A stretch of DNA of 43,233 nt from Actinomycetes bacterium (lineage in GTDB: Bacteria > Actinomycetota > Actinomycetes > Actinomycetales > Demequinaceae), in NCBI GenBank assembly GCA_023411615.1, contig JAEYOR010000066.1:1-43233 (forward strand), read 5' to 3'. Of the stretch, positions 1-8,488 are shown piece by piece (positions within the stretch are counted from its first letter, which is position 1; each line of letters starts with the position of its first letter). Made by a program: the position numbers and the translations under genes. Under the pieces are notes generated by a model that was not told the origin of the DNA, made no database searches, and saw only the letters and a list, made by a program, of their open reading frames with translations.

Positions 1-121
1 CTAAAGCGCCGCCGCCCGAACCTCACCACACGCGGCGCGGCGCTCACGCGCCGCGAGACGCGCAACCACCGATGCTGAGTCCTCACCCGCCCCATTTGGC
101 CAGGGCCGCGATCCGCGCGCA

Positions 122-460
122 ATGAGCGAAAACGTCCGTGCTCTCCTCGGCCGCATGGGGTGGACCGAGCACATCGAGGTGGCCTCGGTGACCGCGCGCT
201 GGCGCGAAGTCATCGGCGATCACATCGCCGATCACTGTGAGCCGGTCACTTTCGACGAAGGCGTTCTCGTGCTTCGTGCATCCTCAAGCGCCTGGGCCAC
301 CCAGATGCAATTGATGTCGGGCCAGGTTCGCCACCGCATCAACGAGGAGTTTGGCCGCGAGGTGGTCAAGGAGTTGCGCTTCATTGGCCCAAGCGACCGC
401 AATTGGGTCAAGGGCCCGCGCCGCGTCAAAGGCCGTGGCCCTCGTGACACGTACGGATAG
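122..460 (+). CDS. DUF721 family protein (Rv0004-like), N-terminus uncertain
   Basis: This is a small DUF721 (DciA-like) protein of the recF-gyrB interval. DUF721 proteins include DciA, a loader or partner of the replicative helicase, but the role of the actinobacterial version is inferred. From the first ATG it is 112 residues and ends in the family signature GRGPRDTYG, with STAWAT-like SSSAWATQMQL and GDHIADHCEP in the middle. The same frame upstream of this ATG encodes QGRDPRA, which matches the RDPQPL stretch that family members have before this point, so ATG 122 is probably internal. There is no ATG, GTG, TTG or CTG between an in-frame TAA at 2-4 and position 122. Either a frameshift lies in the first 100 bases or the N-terminus is truly shortened. 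Identification is firm; the start is not. Confidence 0.8.
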   Translation: MSENVRALLGRMGWTEHIEVASVTARWREVIGDHIADHCEPVTFDEGVLVLRASSSAWATQMQLMSGQVRHRINEEFGREVVKELRFIGPSDRNWVKGPRRVKGRGPRDTYG

Positions 461-461
461 G

Positions 462-479
462 CCGCCCCAGCGTCGGCGG
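462..479 (+). terminator. small hairpin after DUF721, CCAGCGTC loop
   Basis: CCGCC (462-466) and GGCGG (475-479) pair around the loop CCAGCGTC, directly after the DUF721 stop. There is no T-run, so terminator function is a guess. The same loop recurs in two hairpins at 15965-16015 (see findings). Confidence 0.4.
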
Positions 480-583
480 GAGTCAAAAGGTCCCGGGTAA
501 GGCCCGTGGAGGGCCCCACATACGCAACCAATGCGTCGGCCTGAAGAAGCAATGCCGCGCGAGTTCCCACAGAACACCCCTCA

Positions 584-617
584 TTGACCAGGGAAGCGCC
601 CTCAAACCGCGTAGAAT
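584..617 (+). promoter_or_regulatory. candidate gyrB promoter
   Basis: TAGAAT at 612-617 is a good -10 element. TTGACC at 584-589 resembles a -35 but the 22-base spacer is too long, so the -10 may work with a weak -35. The ATG at 616 lies inside this hexamer, which argues against it as the gyrB start. The predicted transcript begins near 624 and leaves a leader of about 50 bases. Confidence 0.4.
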
Positions 618-675
618 GAACCGAGGTATCACGCGAGCCACACCAGGCCGCGTCAGGCGCTTGGAAAGGCATTCT

Positions 676-2676
676 GTGGCGAATAGCGACGAGCAGTCGA
701 AGCAGCCCTCATATGGCGCAGAGAACATCACCGTTCTGGAGGGCCTCGAGGCCGTCCGCAAACGGCCGGGAATGTACATCGGCTCGACCGGCGAACGCGG
801 CCTCCACCACTTGGTGTACGAGGTGGTCGACAACTCGGTTGATGAGGCACTCGCCGGCTACTGCGATCAGATCAGCGTGACGCTGCTGGCGGACGGCGGC
901 GTGCGGGTGAGCGACAACGGCCGCGGCATCCCCGTCGACCTCCACCCCACCGAGGGCAAGCCCACCGTTGAGGTCGTCATGACGATCCTCCACGCGGGCG
1001 GCAAGTTCGGCGGCGGCGGCTACGCGGTCTCTGGTGGCCTCCACGGCGTCGGCATCTCCGTGGTGAACGCACTGTCGGAGCGCGTCGAGACAGAGGTCCG
1101 ACGCCAGGGTCACGTGTGGCGGCAGAGCTTCGCCAACGGTGGCAAGCCACAAGGCACACTCATCAAAGGTGAGAAGACGGACGAGACGGGAACGGTCCAG
1201 ACCTTTTGGCCGGACAGCGGGATCTTTGAGACCACGGAGTTTGACTTCGAGACCCTGCGAGCCCGTTTTCAGCAGATGGCCTTCCTCAACAAGGGCCTCA
1301 CGATCGTTCTCACCGACGAGCGCCCTGACCACATCACGGTGGAAGGCGATGACGCCGACGCTGAACCAGTGAGCCGTACCGTCACCTACCGCTATGACGG
1401 CGGTTTGGTCGACTACGTCACCCACCTCAACACGTTGAAGAAGACGGAGCTCGTCCACCCTGAGGTGATCTACCTTGAGGCCGAGGACACCAAAGAGAAG
1501 ATCTCGCTTGAGCTCGCGATGCAATGGACCAACGCATACTCGGAGTCCGTCCACACGTACGCGAACACCATCTCCACCACGGAGGGTGGCGCGCACGAGG
1601 AGGGCTTTCGCGCAGCACTCACCTACCTCGTCAACCGGTACGCGCGAGACAAGGGCCTGCTCAAAGACAAGGACGAGAACCTCACCGGTGACGACGTCCG
1701 CGAGGGCCTCACCGCTGTCATCTCAGTCAAGCTCGGCGAACCTCAGTTCGAGGGCCAGACCAAGACGAAGCTGGGCAACACGATTGCCAAGACCTTTGTC
1801 CAGAAGATCGTGGGCGATCAGCTGACCGACTGGTTCGACTCACACCCGGCCGAGGCGAAAGAGGTGATCCGCAAGGCGCAGCAGGCGAGCCAAGCCCGTA
1901 TTGCCGCGCGCAAGGCACGTGAAGCGACGCGACGCAAGGGCCTCCTTGAGTCCGGCGGCATGCCCGGCAAACTGCGCGACTGCTCCTCGAAGGATCCCTC
2001 GATCTCCGAGATCTTCCTCGTGGAGGGTGACTCCGCTGGTGGCTCCGCCGTGCGCGGCCGCAACCCGGAGACTCAGGCGATCCTCCCGCTGCGTGGAAAG
2101 GTGCTGAACGTCGAGCGCGCCCGCCTTGACCGCGCCCTCGCGAACACCGAGATCCAGGCGTTGTTCACCGCCTTTGGCTCCGGCATCGGCGATGACTTTG
2201 ACATCGAGAAGGCGAGGTATCACAAGATCGTCCTCATGGCCGACGCCGATGTCGACGGCCAGCACATTCGCACCTTGTTGCTCACCGTGCTGTTCCGCTA
2301 CATGCGCCCGCTCATCGAAGCCGGCTACGTCTATCTTGCGCAGCCACCGCTGTACCGCATCAAGTGGTCGAACCGTGATCACGAGTACGCGTTCTCGGAC
2401 CGGGAACGCGATGCGCTTGTGCAGGAGGGTCTCGCGAACGGCCACAAGCTGCCAAAGGAAAACGGCATCCAGCGTTACAAGGGTCTCGGCGAAATGGACT
2501 ACTCCGAACTGTGGGAGACCACGATGAACCCGGAGACCCGCACCTTGCTCCAGATCACCATGGACGACGCCGCTCTCGCCGACGAGATTTTCACCGTGCT
2601 CATGGGTGAAGACGTCGAGGGCCGCCGCAGCTTCATCCAGCAGAACGCGAAGGACGTGAGGTTCCTTGACATCTGA
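676..2676 (+). CDS. gyrB: DNA gyrase subunit B
   Basis: This is the ATPase and TOPRIM subunit of DNA gyrase, which with GyrA introduces negative supercoils ahead of replication and transcription. I chose GTG 676 (666 residues) because GGAAAGG at 663-669 is well placed, while the longer in-frame ATG at 616 overlaps the probable -10 element and has no ribosome binding site. The GHKL ATPase motifs are visible (DNSVDEALAG, DNGRGIP, GGLHGVG), as are the TOPRIM motifs EGDSAGGSA and DADVDGQHI and a full C-terminal GyrB tail with QRYKGLGEM. Length and motifs fit actinobacterial GyrB. The 3' end overlaps the gyrA start by 11 bases, so the two subunits are probably translationally coupled. Confidence 0.97.
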   Translation: MANSDEQSKQPSYGAENITVLEGLEAVRKRPGMYIGSTGERGLHHLVYEVVDNSVDEALAGYCDQISVTLLADGGVRVSDNGRGIPVDLHPTEGKPTVEVVMTILHAGGKFGGGGYAVSGGLHGVGISVVNALSERVETEVRRQGHVWRQSFANGGKPQGTLIKGEKTDETGTVQTFWPDSGIFETTEFDFETLRARFQQMAFLNKGLTIVLTDERPDHITVEGDDADAEPVSRTVTYRYDGGLVDYVTHLNTLKKTELVHPEVIYLEAEDTKEKISLELAMQWTNAYSESVHTYANTISTTEGGAHEEGFRAALTYLVNRYARDKGLLKDKDENLTGDDVREGLTAVISVKLGEPQFEGQTKTKLGNTIAKTFVQKIVGDQLTDWFDSHPAEAKEVIRKAQQASQARIAARKAREATRRKGLLESGGMPGKLRDCSSKDPSISEIFLVEGDSAGGSAVRGRNPETQAILPLRGKVLNVERARLDRALANTEIQALFTAFGSGIGDDFDIEKARYHKIVLMADADVDGQHIRTLLLTVLFRYMRPLIEAGYVYLAQPPLYRIKWSNRDHEYAFSDRERDALVQEGLANGHKLPKENGIQRYKGLGEMDYSELWETTMNPETRTLLQITMDDAALADEIFTVLMGEDVEGRRSFIQQNAKDVRFLDI

Positions 2677-5239
2677 GACCCACAACCACGGGGCGATCGA
2701 ACGGGTCGACCTCAGTGTCGAGATGCAGCAGTCCTATTTGGACTATGCAATGTCAGTCATCGTTGGCCGCGCCTTGCCGGATGTGCGAGACGGACTGAAG
2801 CCCGTCCACCGCCGCGTCATCTACGCGATGTACGACGGCGGCTATCGTCCCGACCGCGCGTTCTCCAAGTGCACGCGCATCATCGGTGACGTCATGGGCA
2901 ACTACCACCCGCACGGTGACTCCGCGGTGTACGACACCTTGGTGCGCATGGTGCAGGACTGGTCCTTGCGTTACCCGCTGGCCGACGGCCAGGGCAACTT
3001 CGGCTCGCCGGGCAATGACCCAGCCGCTGCCCACCGCTACACCGAGTCCCGCATGTCTCCCATCGCGATGGAGATGGTGCGCGACATCGACAAGGAAACG
3101 GTCGATTTCCAGGACAACTACGACGGCCGCACCCAAGAGCCGACGGTGTTGCCTGCCCGCTTCCCCAACCTCCTTGTCAACGGCTCGGCGGGCATCGCCG
3201 TGGGTATGGCCACCAACATCCCACCGCACAACCTCCGCGAAGTGGCCTCGGGTGTCCAGTGGTTCCTCCAGAATCCGGGCGCATCGCGTGAGGAGCTGCT
3301 CGAGGCTCTCATCGAGCGCATCCCGGGTCCCGACTTCCCCACAGCGGCGACCATCCTTGGCCGCCGCGGCATCGAGGAGGCCTACCGCACCGGCCGCGGC
3401 TCGATCACGATGCGCGCAGTGGTCAATGTCGAGGAGCTGCAGGGCCGCCAGTGCCTGGTTGTCACCGAGCTGCCGTATCAGGTCAACCCCGACAACCTCG
3501 CATTGAAGATCGCCGAGCTCACCAAGGAAGGCAAGCTCACCGGCATTGCCGACATCCGTGACGAGACCTCTGGCCGCACGGGTCAGCGACTCGTCATCGT
3601 CCTCAAGCGGGACGCCGTCGCCAAGGTGGTGCTCAACAACCTTTACAAGCACACCCAGTTGCAGGACACCTTTGGCGCCAACATGGTGGCGCTCGTCGAC
3701 GGCGTGCCACGCACACTCAGCCTCGACGCCTTTGTCCGCCACTGGGTGACGCACCAGATCGAAGTGATCCAGCGTCGGACCACCTACCGCCTGCGTGAAG
3801 CGGAGCGCGAGGCCCACATCCTGCGCGGTTACGTCAAGGCGCTTGACGCTCTTGACGAGGTCATCGCCCTCATCCGCCGCTCGCCTACCGTGGACGAAGC
3901 GCGCCAAGGCCTCATCGACTTGCTCGATGTGGACGAGGTCCAAGCCAACGCGATCCTCAACCTGCAGCTGCGCCGCCTTGCAGCGCTCGAAAGGCAGAAG
4001 ATCGAGGAAGAGTACGGGCGCCTCATGAAGGAGATTGAGGACCTCAAGGGGATTCTCGCTTCCGAGGAGCGACAGCGTTCGATCGTTGCCGACGAGCTTG
4101 ACGAGATCGTCCGCAAATACGGTGACGAGCGCCGCACGGACATCAGCCCGTTCGACGGCTCGGTGGATTACGAGGACCTCATCGCGGAAGAAGAGGTCGT
4201 TGTCACCATCACCCGTGGCGGTTATGCAAAACGCACCAAGTCCTCTGAGTACCGGGCGCAGCGGCGCGGCGGCAAGGGTGTCCGTGGTGCCACCTTGCGC
4301 AGCGACGACATGGTCGAGCACTTCTTTGTCACAACCACGCACCACTGGCTGCTCTTCTTCACCAACCTCGGGCGCGTGTACCGGGCCAAGGCGTACGAAC
4401 TGCCTGAGGGCGGTCGCGACTCGAAGGGCCAGCACGTGGCGAATCTCCTCGCCTTCCAGCCGGACGAGGAGATCGCGCAGGTACTGGACCTCAAGACGTA
4501 CGCGGACAAGCCGTACTTGGTGCTCGCCACCCGGCGGGGACTCGTCAAGAAGACTGACTTGCAGGCCTACGACTCGAACCGCTCGGGGGGCCTCATTGCC
4601 ATCAACCTTCGCGAAGTCGAGGCCGAGGATGGCAGCGTCCATCCGGACGAGTTGGTCGCCGCTCGTCTCGTGGCGCCCGAGGACAGACTCATGCTTGTCA
4701 GTCGTAAGGGCCAGTCGCTCACCTTTGAAGCAACCGATGAGGCACTTCGTCCTACGGGCCGCGCCACGTCTGGTGTGAAGGGCATGAGCTTCCGCGGTGA
4801 CGACGAGCTGCTTGCACTCGATGTCGTCACCGAGGACGCCTACTCGTTTGTGGTGACCGAGGGAGGCTTCGCCAAGCGCACCGCCGTGAGCGAGTACCGC
4901 GTCCAGGGCCGTGGTGGCATTGGTATCAAAGTGGCCAAACTTGCCGAAGAGCGCGGCGACCTCGTGGGAGCACTGCTCGTCCAAGACACGGACGAGGTGC
5001 TCGTCATCATGGAATCCGGAAAGGTGATGCGCGCGTCCGTCTCAGAGGTGCCGGCCAAGGGCCGCGACACGATGGGCGTCATCTTCTCCAAGCCGGATAA
5101 GAATGACCGCATCATTGGCCTTGCCCGCAACGTTGAGCGTCACCTCGAGGGCGATGAGACGGACGACGCTGCAGTTGAGAGCGACGCTGCAGTTGAGAGC
5201 GACGCTGCCGAGGAGAACACCGAGGCGAGCGAGGACTAA
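2666..5239 (+). CDS. gyrA: DNA gyrase subunit A
   Basis: This is the DNA cleavage and wrapping subunit of gyrase, 857 residues. It starts at a TTG inside the 3' end of gyrB with GTGAGG just upstream. No better start precedes the conserved VEMQQSYLDYAMSVIVGRALPD block. The active-site tyrosine is Tyr125 in AAHRYTESRM. The quinolone region reads HPHGDSAVYD with Ser86 and Asp90, the residues of a drug-sensitive enzyme. The GyrA box QRRGGKGVRG is intact in the C-terminal beta-pinwheel domain. The extreme C-terminus is acidic and repetitive because of an 18-base tandem repeat at 5165-5209. Its stop overlaps the stop of the convergent aldolase-like gene. Confidence 0.97.
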   Translation: MTSETHNHGAIERVDLSVEMQQSYLDYAMSVIVGRALPDVRDGLKPVHRRVIYAMYDGGYRPDRAFSKCTRIIGDVMGNYHPHGDSAVYDTLVRMVQDWSLRYPLADGQGNFGSPGNDPAAAHRYTESRMSPIAMEMVRDIDKETVDFQDNYDGRTQEPTVLPARFPNLLVNGSAGIAVGMATNIPPHNLREVASGVQWFLQNPGASREELLEALIERIPGPDFPTAATILGRRGIEEAYRTGRGSITMRAVVNVEELQGRQCLVVTELPYQVNPDNLALKIAELTKEGKLTGIADIRDETSGRTGQRLVIVLKRDAVAKVVLNNLYKHTQLQDTFGANMVALVDGVPRTLSLDAFVRHWVTHQIEVIQRRTTYRLREAEREAHILRGYVKALDALDEVIALIRRSPTVDEARQGLIDLLDVDEVQANAILNLQLRRLAALERQKIEEEYGRLMKEIEDLKGILASEERQRSIVADELDEIVRKYGDERRTDISPFDGSVDYEDLIAEEEVVVTITRGGYAKRTKSSEYRAQRRGGKGVRGATLRSDDMVEHFFVTTTHHWLLFFTNLGRVYRAKAYELPEGGRDSKGQHVANLLAFQPDEEIAQVLDLKTYADKPYLVLATRRGLVKKTDLQAYDSNRSGGLIAINLREVEAEDGSVHPDELVAARLVAPEDRLMLVSRKGQSLTFEATDEALRPTGRATSGVKGMSFRGDDELLALDVVTEDAYSFVVTEGGFAKRTAVSEYRVQGRGGIGIKVAKLAEERGDLVGALLVQDTDEVLVIMESGKVMRASVSEVPAKGRDTMGVIFSKPDKNDRIIGLARNVERHLEGDETDDAAVESDAAVESDAAEENTEASED
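5165..5209 (+). repeat. 18-bp tandem repeat in the gyrA 3' end
   Basis: The unit GACGCTGCAGTTGAGAGC occurs at 5165-5182 and 5183-5200, and its first eight bases plus a C follow at 5201-5209. It encodes DAAVES copies in the acidic GyrA tail and is a likely site of length variation. Confidence 0.85.
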
Positions 5240-6297
5240 ACGCGAGCGATGGCGTCGCGGACTTCCTGAACGAGGTCCGCGACGTCTTGCTCTGTCGTGT
5301 CAAAGGAGCACATCCACCGCACCTCGCCCGTCGCCTCGTTCCAGTCATAGAAACGGAAGCGCTCGCGAATCTGGTCAGCGACGCCGGGCGGCAGGACCAC
5401 AAAGAGGGCGTTCGATTCGGTTGCTTGTGTCACCCGGACACCAGGAAGCTCACCTGCCGCGATCGCCTCATCGAGCCGCGCGCGCAAGAGCGTCGCCATC
5501 GCATTGGCGTGGCGGGCAGACGTCAGCCACAGATCGCCCTCGTACAGGGCAACGAGTTGGGCGGAGACAAAGCGCATCTTCGATGCGAGCTGCATCGACA
5601 GCTTGCGGATGTAATCGACACCGGCGACCGCCTCGGGGTTGAGCACCACCACTGCCTCTGCCCCGAGTGCCCCGTTCTTGGTGCCACCCAAGCTCATCAC
5701 GTCCACCCCAGCGTCGGCCGTGAACGCGGCGAGCCCCGTGCCTAGGTGCGCCGCCGCATTTGACAACCGCGCGCCATCAAGATGGACGTACATGCCAAGG
5801 TCGTGGGCGTGGTCGGTGAGCGCACGGATCTCAGCGGGCGTGTAGCAGGTGCCAAACTCCGTGGTTTGGGTGATCGAGACCACGAGAGGTTGCGAGCGGT
5901 GGACCTCACCCCACCCCCACGCCTGCTCATCAATCAACGAGGGCGTGAGCTTGCCGTCAGGGGTGTCGACGGTGAGCAGTTTGATGCCTGCGACCTTCTC
6001 GGGCGCACCCGCCTCATCCGTCGCAATGTGCGCCATGCTCGCGCAGATGACCGCTCCCCAGCGCGGAAGCATCGCTTGAAGTGCCACGACATTCGCGCCG
6101 GTGCCGTTGAAGGTGGGGTACACATCAACGCGGGGGCCAAAGTGCTGCGCCACCACGTCCCGAAGTCGCGCGGTCCATGAGTCCTCGCCGTAGGCTGTTT
6201 CGTGGCCGACGTTGGCAACAGCAAGCGCGGCCAGCACCTCGGGGTGGACCCCCGCATAGTTGTCCGAAGCGAAGGTGCGCGATGGTGACGCGGTCAT
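5236..6297 (-). CDS. low-specificity threonine aldolase / beta-eliminating lyase family
   Basis: This is a 353-residue PLP enzyme of fold type I. Family members cleave L-threonine or L-allo-threonine to glycine and acetaldehyde in the cytosol. The PLP lysine is Lys207 in SLGGTKNG. Asp174 and Arg177 in HLDGARLSN fit the cofactor and carboxylate contacts, and SDNYAGVHPEV near the N-terminus is family-typical. The gene is convergent with gyrA and shares its last bases with the gyrA stop. There is no Shine-Dalgarno sequence. CACCAT followed by six bases precedes the ATG, a weak version of the leaderless pattern seen at several other genes here. Exact substrate preference cannot be read from sequence. 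Confidence 0.85.
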   Translation of the reverse strand: MTASPSRTFASDNYAGVHPEVLAALAVANVGHETAYGEDSWTARLRDVVAQHFGPRVDVYPTFNGTGANVVALQAMLPRWGAVICASMAHIATDEAGAPEKVAGIKLLTVDTPDGKLTPSLIDEQAWGWGEVHRSQPLVVSITQTTEFGTCYTPAEIRALTDHAHDLGMYVHLDGARLSNAAAHLGTGLAAFTADAGVDVMSLGGTKNGALGAEAVVVLNPEAVAGVDYIRKLSMQLASKMRFVSAQLVALYEGDLWLTSARHANAMATLLRARLDEAIAAGELPGVRVTQATESNALFVVLPPGVADQIRERFRFYDWNEATGEVRWMCSFDTTEQDVADLVQEVRDAIARV

Positions 6298-6343
6298 ATG
6301 TCCATGGTGGCACCCGAGCGGGCCGCTACACGCCGCCTCGCCT

Positions 6344-6375
6344 TTATTTGAGTAACTAAAAATAACTGATAGGCT
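6344..6375 (+). promoter_or_regulatory. furA promoter and probable FurA operator, leaderless start
   Basis: This AT-rich stretch stands out from the surrounding high-GC DNA. TTGAGT (6348-6353) and TAGGCT (6370-6375) are separated by 16 bases, and the predicted start is the A of the furA ATG at 6382. TTATTT (6344-6349) and AAATAA (6360-6365) form an inverted repeat over the promoter, a plausible FurA autoregulatory site. The motif content is seen; FurA binding is inferred. Confidence 0.55.
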
Positions 6376-6381
6376 TGCGGC

Positions 6382-6822
6382 ATGCCCTCACAACCCGATG
6401 CATCTGCGCTGCTGCGCGATGCTGGGCTGCGGGTCACCCAGCCCCGTCTCGCCGTCATCTCGGCGCTCGCGGAACACCCCCATGCATCGGCCGATGACGT
6501 GTTCGCCAGCATCATCCAGAGCCTGCCCGGCACATCCGTCCAGGCGGTCTATCACGTGTTGAACGACCTCACCGAGCACTCGATCGCGCGACGCATCGAA
6601 CCCGCTGGGTCTCCTGCACGCTACGAACTCCGTGTGGGTGACAACCACCACCACATCGTGTGCACCAATTGCGGCGCCATCGCTGATGTCGACTGCGTGG
6701 TGGGCCACGCCCCGTGCCTCTCGCCCGACACCACACATGGCTTCACTCTCAACGAGGCCGAAGTGATGTTCTGGGGAACCTGCGGCACCTGCGCAGCCAC
6801 GGCGTCGGCCGCGAGTTCCTGA
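6382..6822 (+). CDS. furA: Fur-family peroxide/iron regulator (FurA-type)
   Basis: This 146-residue Fur-family repressor probably controls itself and the catalase gene that follows, as FurA does for katG in mycobacteria. The winged helix spans about residues 5-80 (GLRVTQPRLAVISAL). The metal-binding region contains DNHHHIVC, and the structural zinc cysteines are Cys94/Cys97 (CTNC) and Cys134/Cys137 (CGTC). There is no Shine-Dalgarno sequence before ATG 6382, and the -10 element sits six bases upstream, so a leaderless mRNA is likely. Only 44 bases separate it from katA, so the two are probably cotranscribed. The partner is a small monofunctional catalase rather than KatG. Confidence 0.88.
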   Translation: MPSQPDASALLRDAGLRVTQPRLAVISALAEHPHASADDVFASIIQSLPGTSVQAVYHVLNDLTEHSIARRIEPAGSPARYELRVGDNHHHIVCTNCGAIADVDCVVGHAPCLSPDTTHGFTLNEAEVMFWGTCGTCAATASAASS

Positions 6823-6866
6823 AACCCGTTCCTCCCGACTTCCCTCTTAATACCAAGGAGACAGAC

Positions 6867-8327
6867 ATGACTGACAAGTTCACGACGACCAACGCCGGTG
6901 CGCCCGTCGCGTCCGACGCGCACTCGTTGAGCGTCGGCGCCGATGGCCCCATCTCGCTCACCGACCACTACCTCGTGGAGAAGCTCGCGCAGTTCAACCG
7001 TGAGCGCGTGCCGGAGCGGGTGGTCCACGCGAAGGGCGGCGGTGCCTACGGCACGTTCACCGTGACCAACCCGGAGATCGCGAAGTACACCCGGGCCTCC
7101 CTCTTTCAGCCGGGTGAGACCACCGAGATGCTTGCTCGCTTCTCGACGGTCGCCGGGGAGAACGGTTCGCCGGACACGTGGCGTGATCCCCGTGGCTTTG
7201 CGCTGAAGTTCTACACGCGTGAGGGCAACTACGACCTCGTTGGCAACAACACCCCCGTGTTCTTCATCCGCGACGGCATCAAGTTCCCCGACTTCATCCG
7301 TTCGCAGAAGCGCCTGCCCGGTTCGCACCTGCGCGACAACGACATGCAATGGGACTTCTGGACGCTCTCGCCTGAGTCCGCACACCAGGTGACGTGGCTC
7401 ATGGGCAACCGGGGCTTGCCCCGCTCGTGGCGCGAGATGAACGGCTACGGTTCGCACACCTACCAGTGGATCAACGCCGCCGGGGAGCGCTTCTGGGTGA
7501 AGTACCACTTCATCACCGAGCAGGGTGTGCACACCCTGAGCAACGAAGAGGCGGGTGCGCTCGCCGGTTCGGACGCCGACCACCACATTCGCGACCTTTA
7601 CACGCACATCGAGGCTGGCGACTTCCCCCGTTGGAAGCTCTACGTTCAGGTGATGCCGTACGCCGATGCTGCGACCTACCGCTTCAACCCCTTTGACCTC
7701 ACCAAGGTGTGGCCCAAGGCTGACTACCCGCGCATCGAGGTGGGTGTGATGGAGCTCAACCGCAACCCCGAGAACTACTTCGGCGAGATCGAACAGGCCA
7801 CCTTTGCGCCGAGCAACTTTGTTCCCGGCATCGGCCCCTCGCCGGACAAGATGCTGATGGCGCGCATCTTCTCCTACGCAGACGCGCACCGTTACCGCGT
7901 GGGCACCAACCACGCTCAGCTTCCGGTCAACGCGCCCAAGAACGCTGACCCGAGCGGCCACACCTACTCGAAGGACGGCTCGATGCGGTACGCCTTCGCC
8001 TCGGCAGACACCCCGGTCTACGCACCCAACAGCAAGGGCGGTGCCCACGCCGACCCCGTCCGTGCGGCTGAGTCTGGCGGTTGGGAGTCGGATGGCGAGA
8101 TGGTGCGCGCGGCGGCAACTCTCCACGCCGAGGACGACGACTTCGGCCAGGCGCGCACCCTGTACCGCGACGTCTACTCAGACGAAGAGAAGGCACAGTT
8201 CCTCGCGACCATCACCGGTCACGTGGGCGGTGTGGTCTCCGAGAACATTCGTGAGAGGGCGATCCAGTACTGGACGAACGTTGACGCGGACTTGGGCGCG
8301 GCGCTGCGCGCGGCCCTCTCTGCATAA
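6867..8327 (+). CDS. katA: monofunctional heme catalase
   Basis: This enzyme converts hydrogen peroxide to water and oxygen. The start is ATG 6867, preceded by AAGGAGA at 6855-6861, and gives 486 residues, the size of small-subunit clade 3 catalases. A longer in-frame reading from 6714 runs into furA and is not needed. The distal histidine is His54 in VVHAKGGGAYG, the catalytic asparagine is Asn127 in DLVGNNTPVFF, and the proximal heme ligand is Tyr337 in RIFSYADAHRYR. RDPRGFALKFYT is also conserved. It lies in an operon with furA and is closed by a strong hairpin at 8347-8373. No residue of the active site is missing. Confidence 0.96.
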   Translation: MTDKFTTTNAGAPVASDAHSLSVGADGPISLTDHYLVEKLAQFNRERVPERVVHAKGGGAYGTFTVTNPEIAKYTRASLFQPGETTEMLARFSTVAGENGSPDTWRDPRGFALKFYTREGNYDLVGNNTPVFFIRDGIKFPDFIRSQKRLPGSHLRDNDMQWDFWTLSPESAHQVTWLMGNRGLPRSWREMNGYGSHTYQWINAAGERFWVKYHFITEQGVHTLSNEEAGALAGSDADHHIRDLYTHIEAGDFPRWKLYVQVMPYADAATYRFNPFDLTKVWPKADYPRIEVGVMELNRNPENYFGEIEQATFAPSNFVPGIGPSPDKMLMARIFSYADAHRYRVGTNHAQLPVNAPKNADPSGHTYSKDGSMRYAFASADTPVYAPNSKGGAHADPVRAAESGGWESDGEMVRAAATLHAEDDDFGQARTLYRDVYSDEEKAQFLATITGHVGGVVSENIRERAIQYWTNVDADLGAALRAALSA

Positions 8328-8346
8328 CGACGCTTCCTCACCAAAG

Positions 8347-8373
8347 GCCCCGCGGTGGTCGCCACCGCGGGGC
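8347..8373 (+). terminator. rho-independent-type terminator of furA-katA
   Basis: GCCCCGCGGTGG (8347-8358) and CCACCGCGGGGC (8362-8373) form a perfect 12-bp stem with a TCG loop, followed by TCGTCGTTTCT. It is the strongest hairpin of this kind in the left half of the window. Confidence 0.8.
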
Positions 8374-8421
8374 TCGTCGTTTCTCTGGGAGCGATTGAGC
8401 GGCGCGAGGCGTTGGCTCGGC

Positions 8422-8456
8422 GTGACCGTCGGGTTGCGCTCCGTTACTCTTGTAAC
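8422..8456 (+). promoter_or_regulatory. candidate DUF3566 promoter with small palindrome
   Basis: GTGACC (8422-8427) and TACTCT (8445-8450) have a 17-base spacer. GTTAC (8443-8447) and GTAAC (8452-8456) form an inverted repeat over the -10 element, which could be a regulator site. Support is by motif only. Confidence 0.35.
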
Positions 8457-8488
8457 GACGTGCGCCCATCGGGCGAGGAGGAGAGTTC

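Noticed and set aside
616..675. Upstream ATG start for gyrB at 616
   Set aside because: It overlaps the probable -10 TAGAAT, has no Shine-Dalgarno sequence, and adds residues not seen in GyrB; GTG 676 has GGAAAGG.
2753..4984. A 743-codon open frame antisense to gyrA, and similar long antisense frames opposite gyrB (709-1596), katA (6621-8126), pknB (23533-24822) and malE (33863-35209)
   Set aside because: They mirror highly conserved genes, have no ribosome binding site or recognisable domain, and long antisense frames are expected from codon bias in high-GC DNA.
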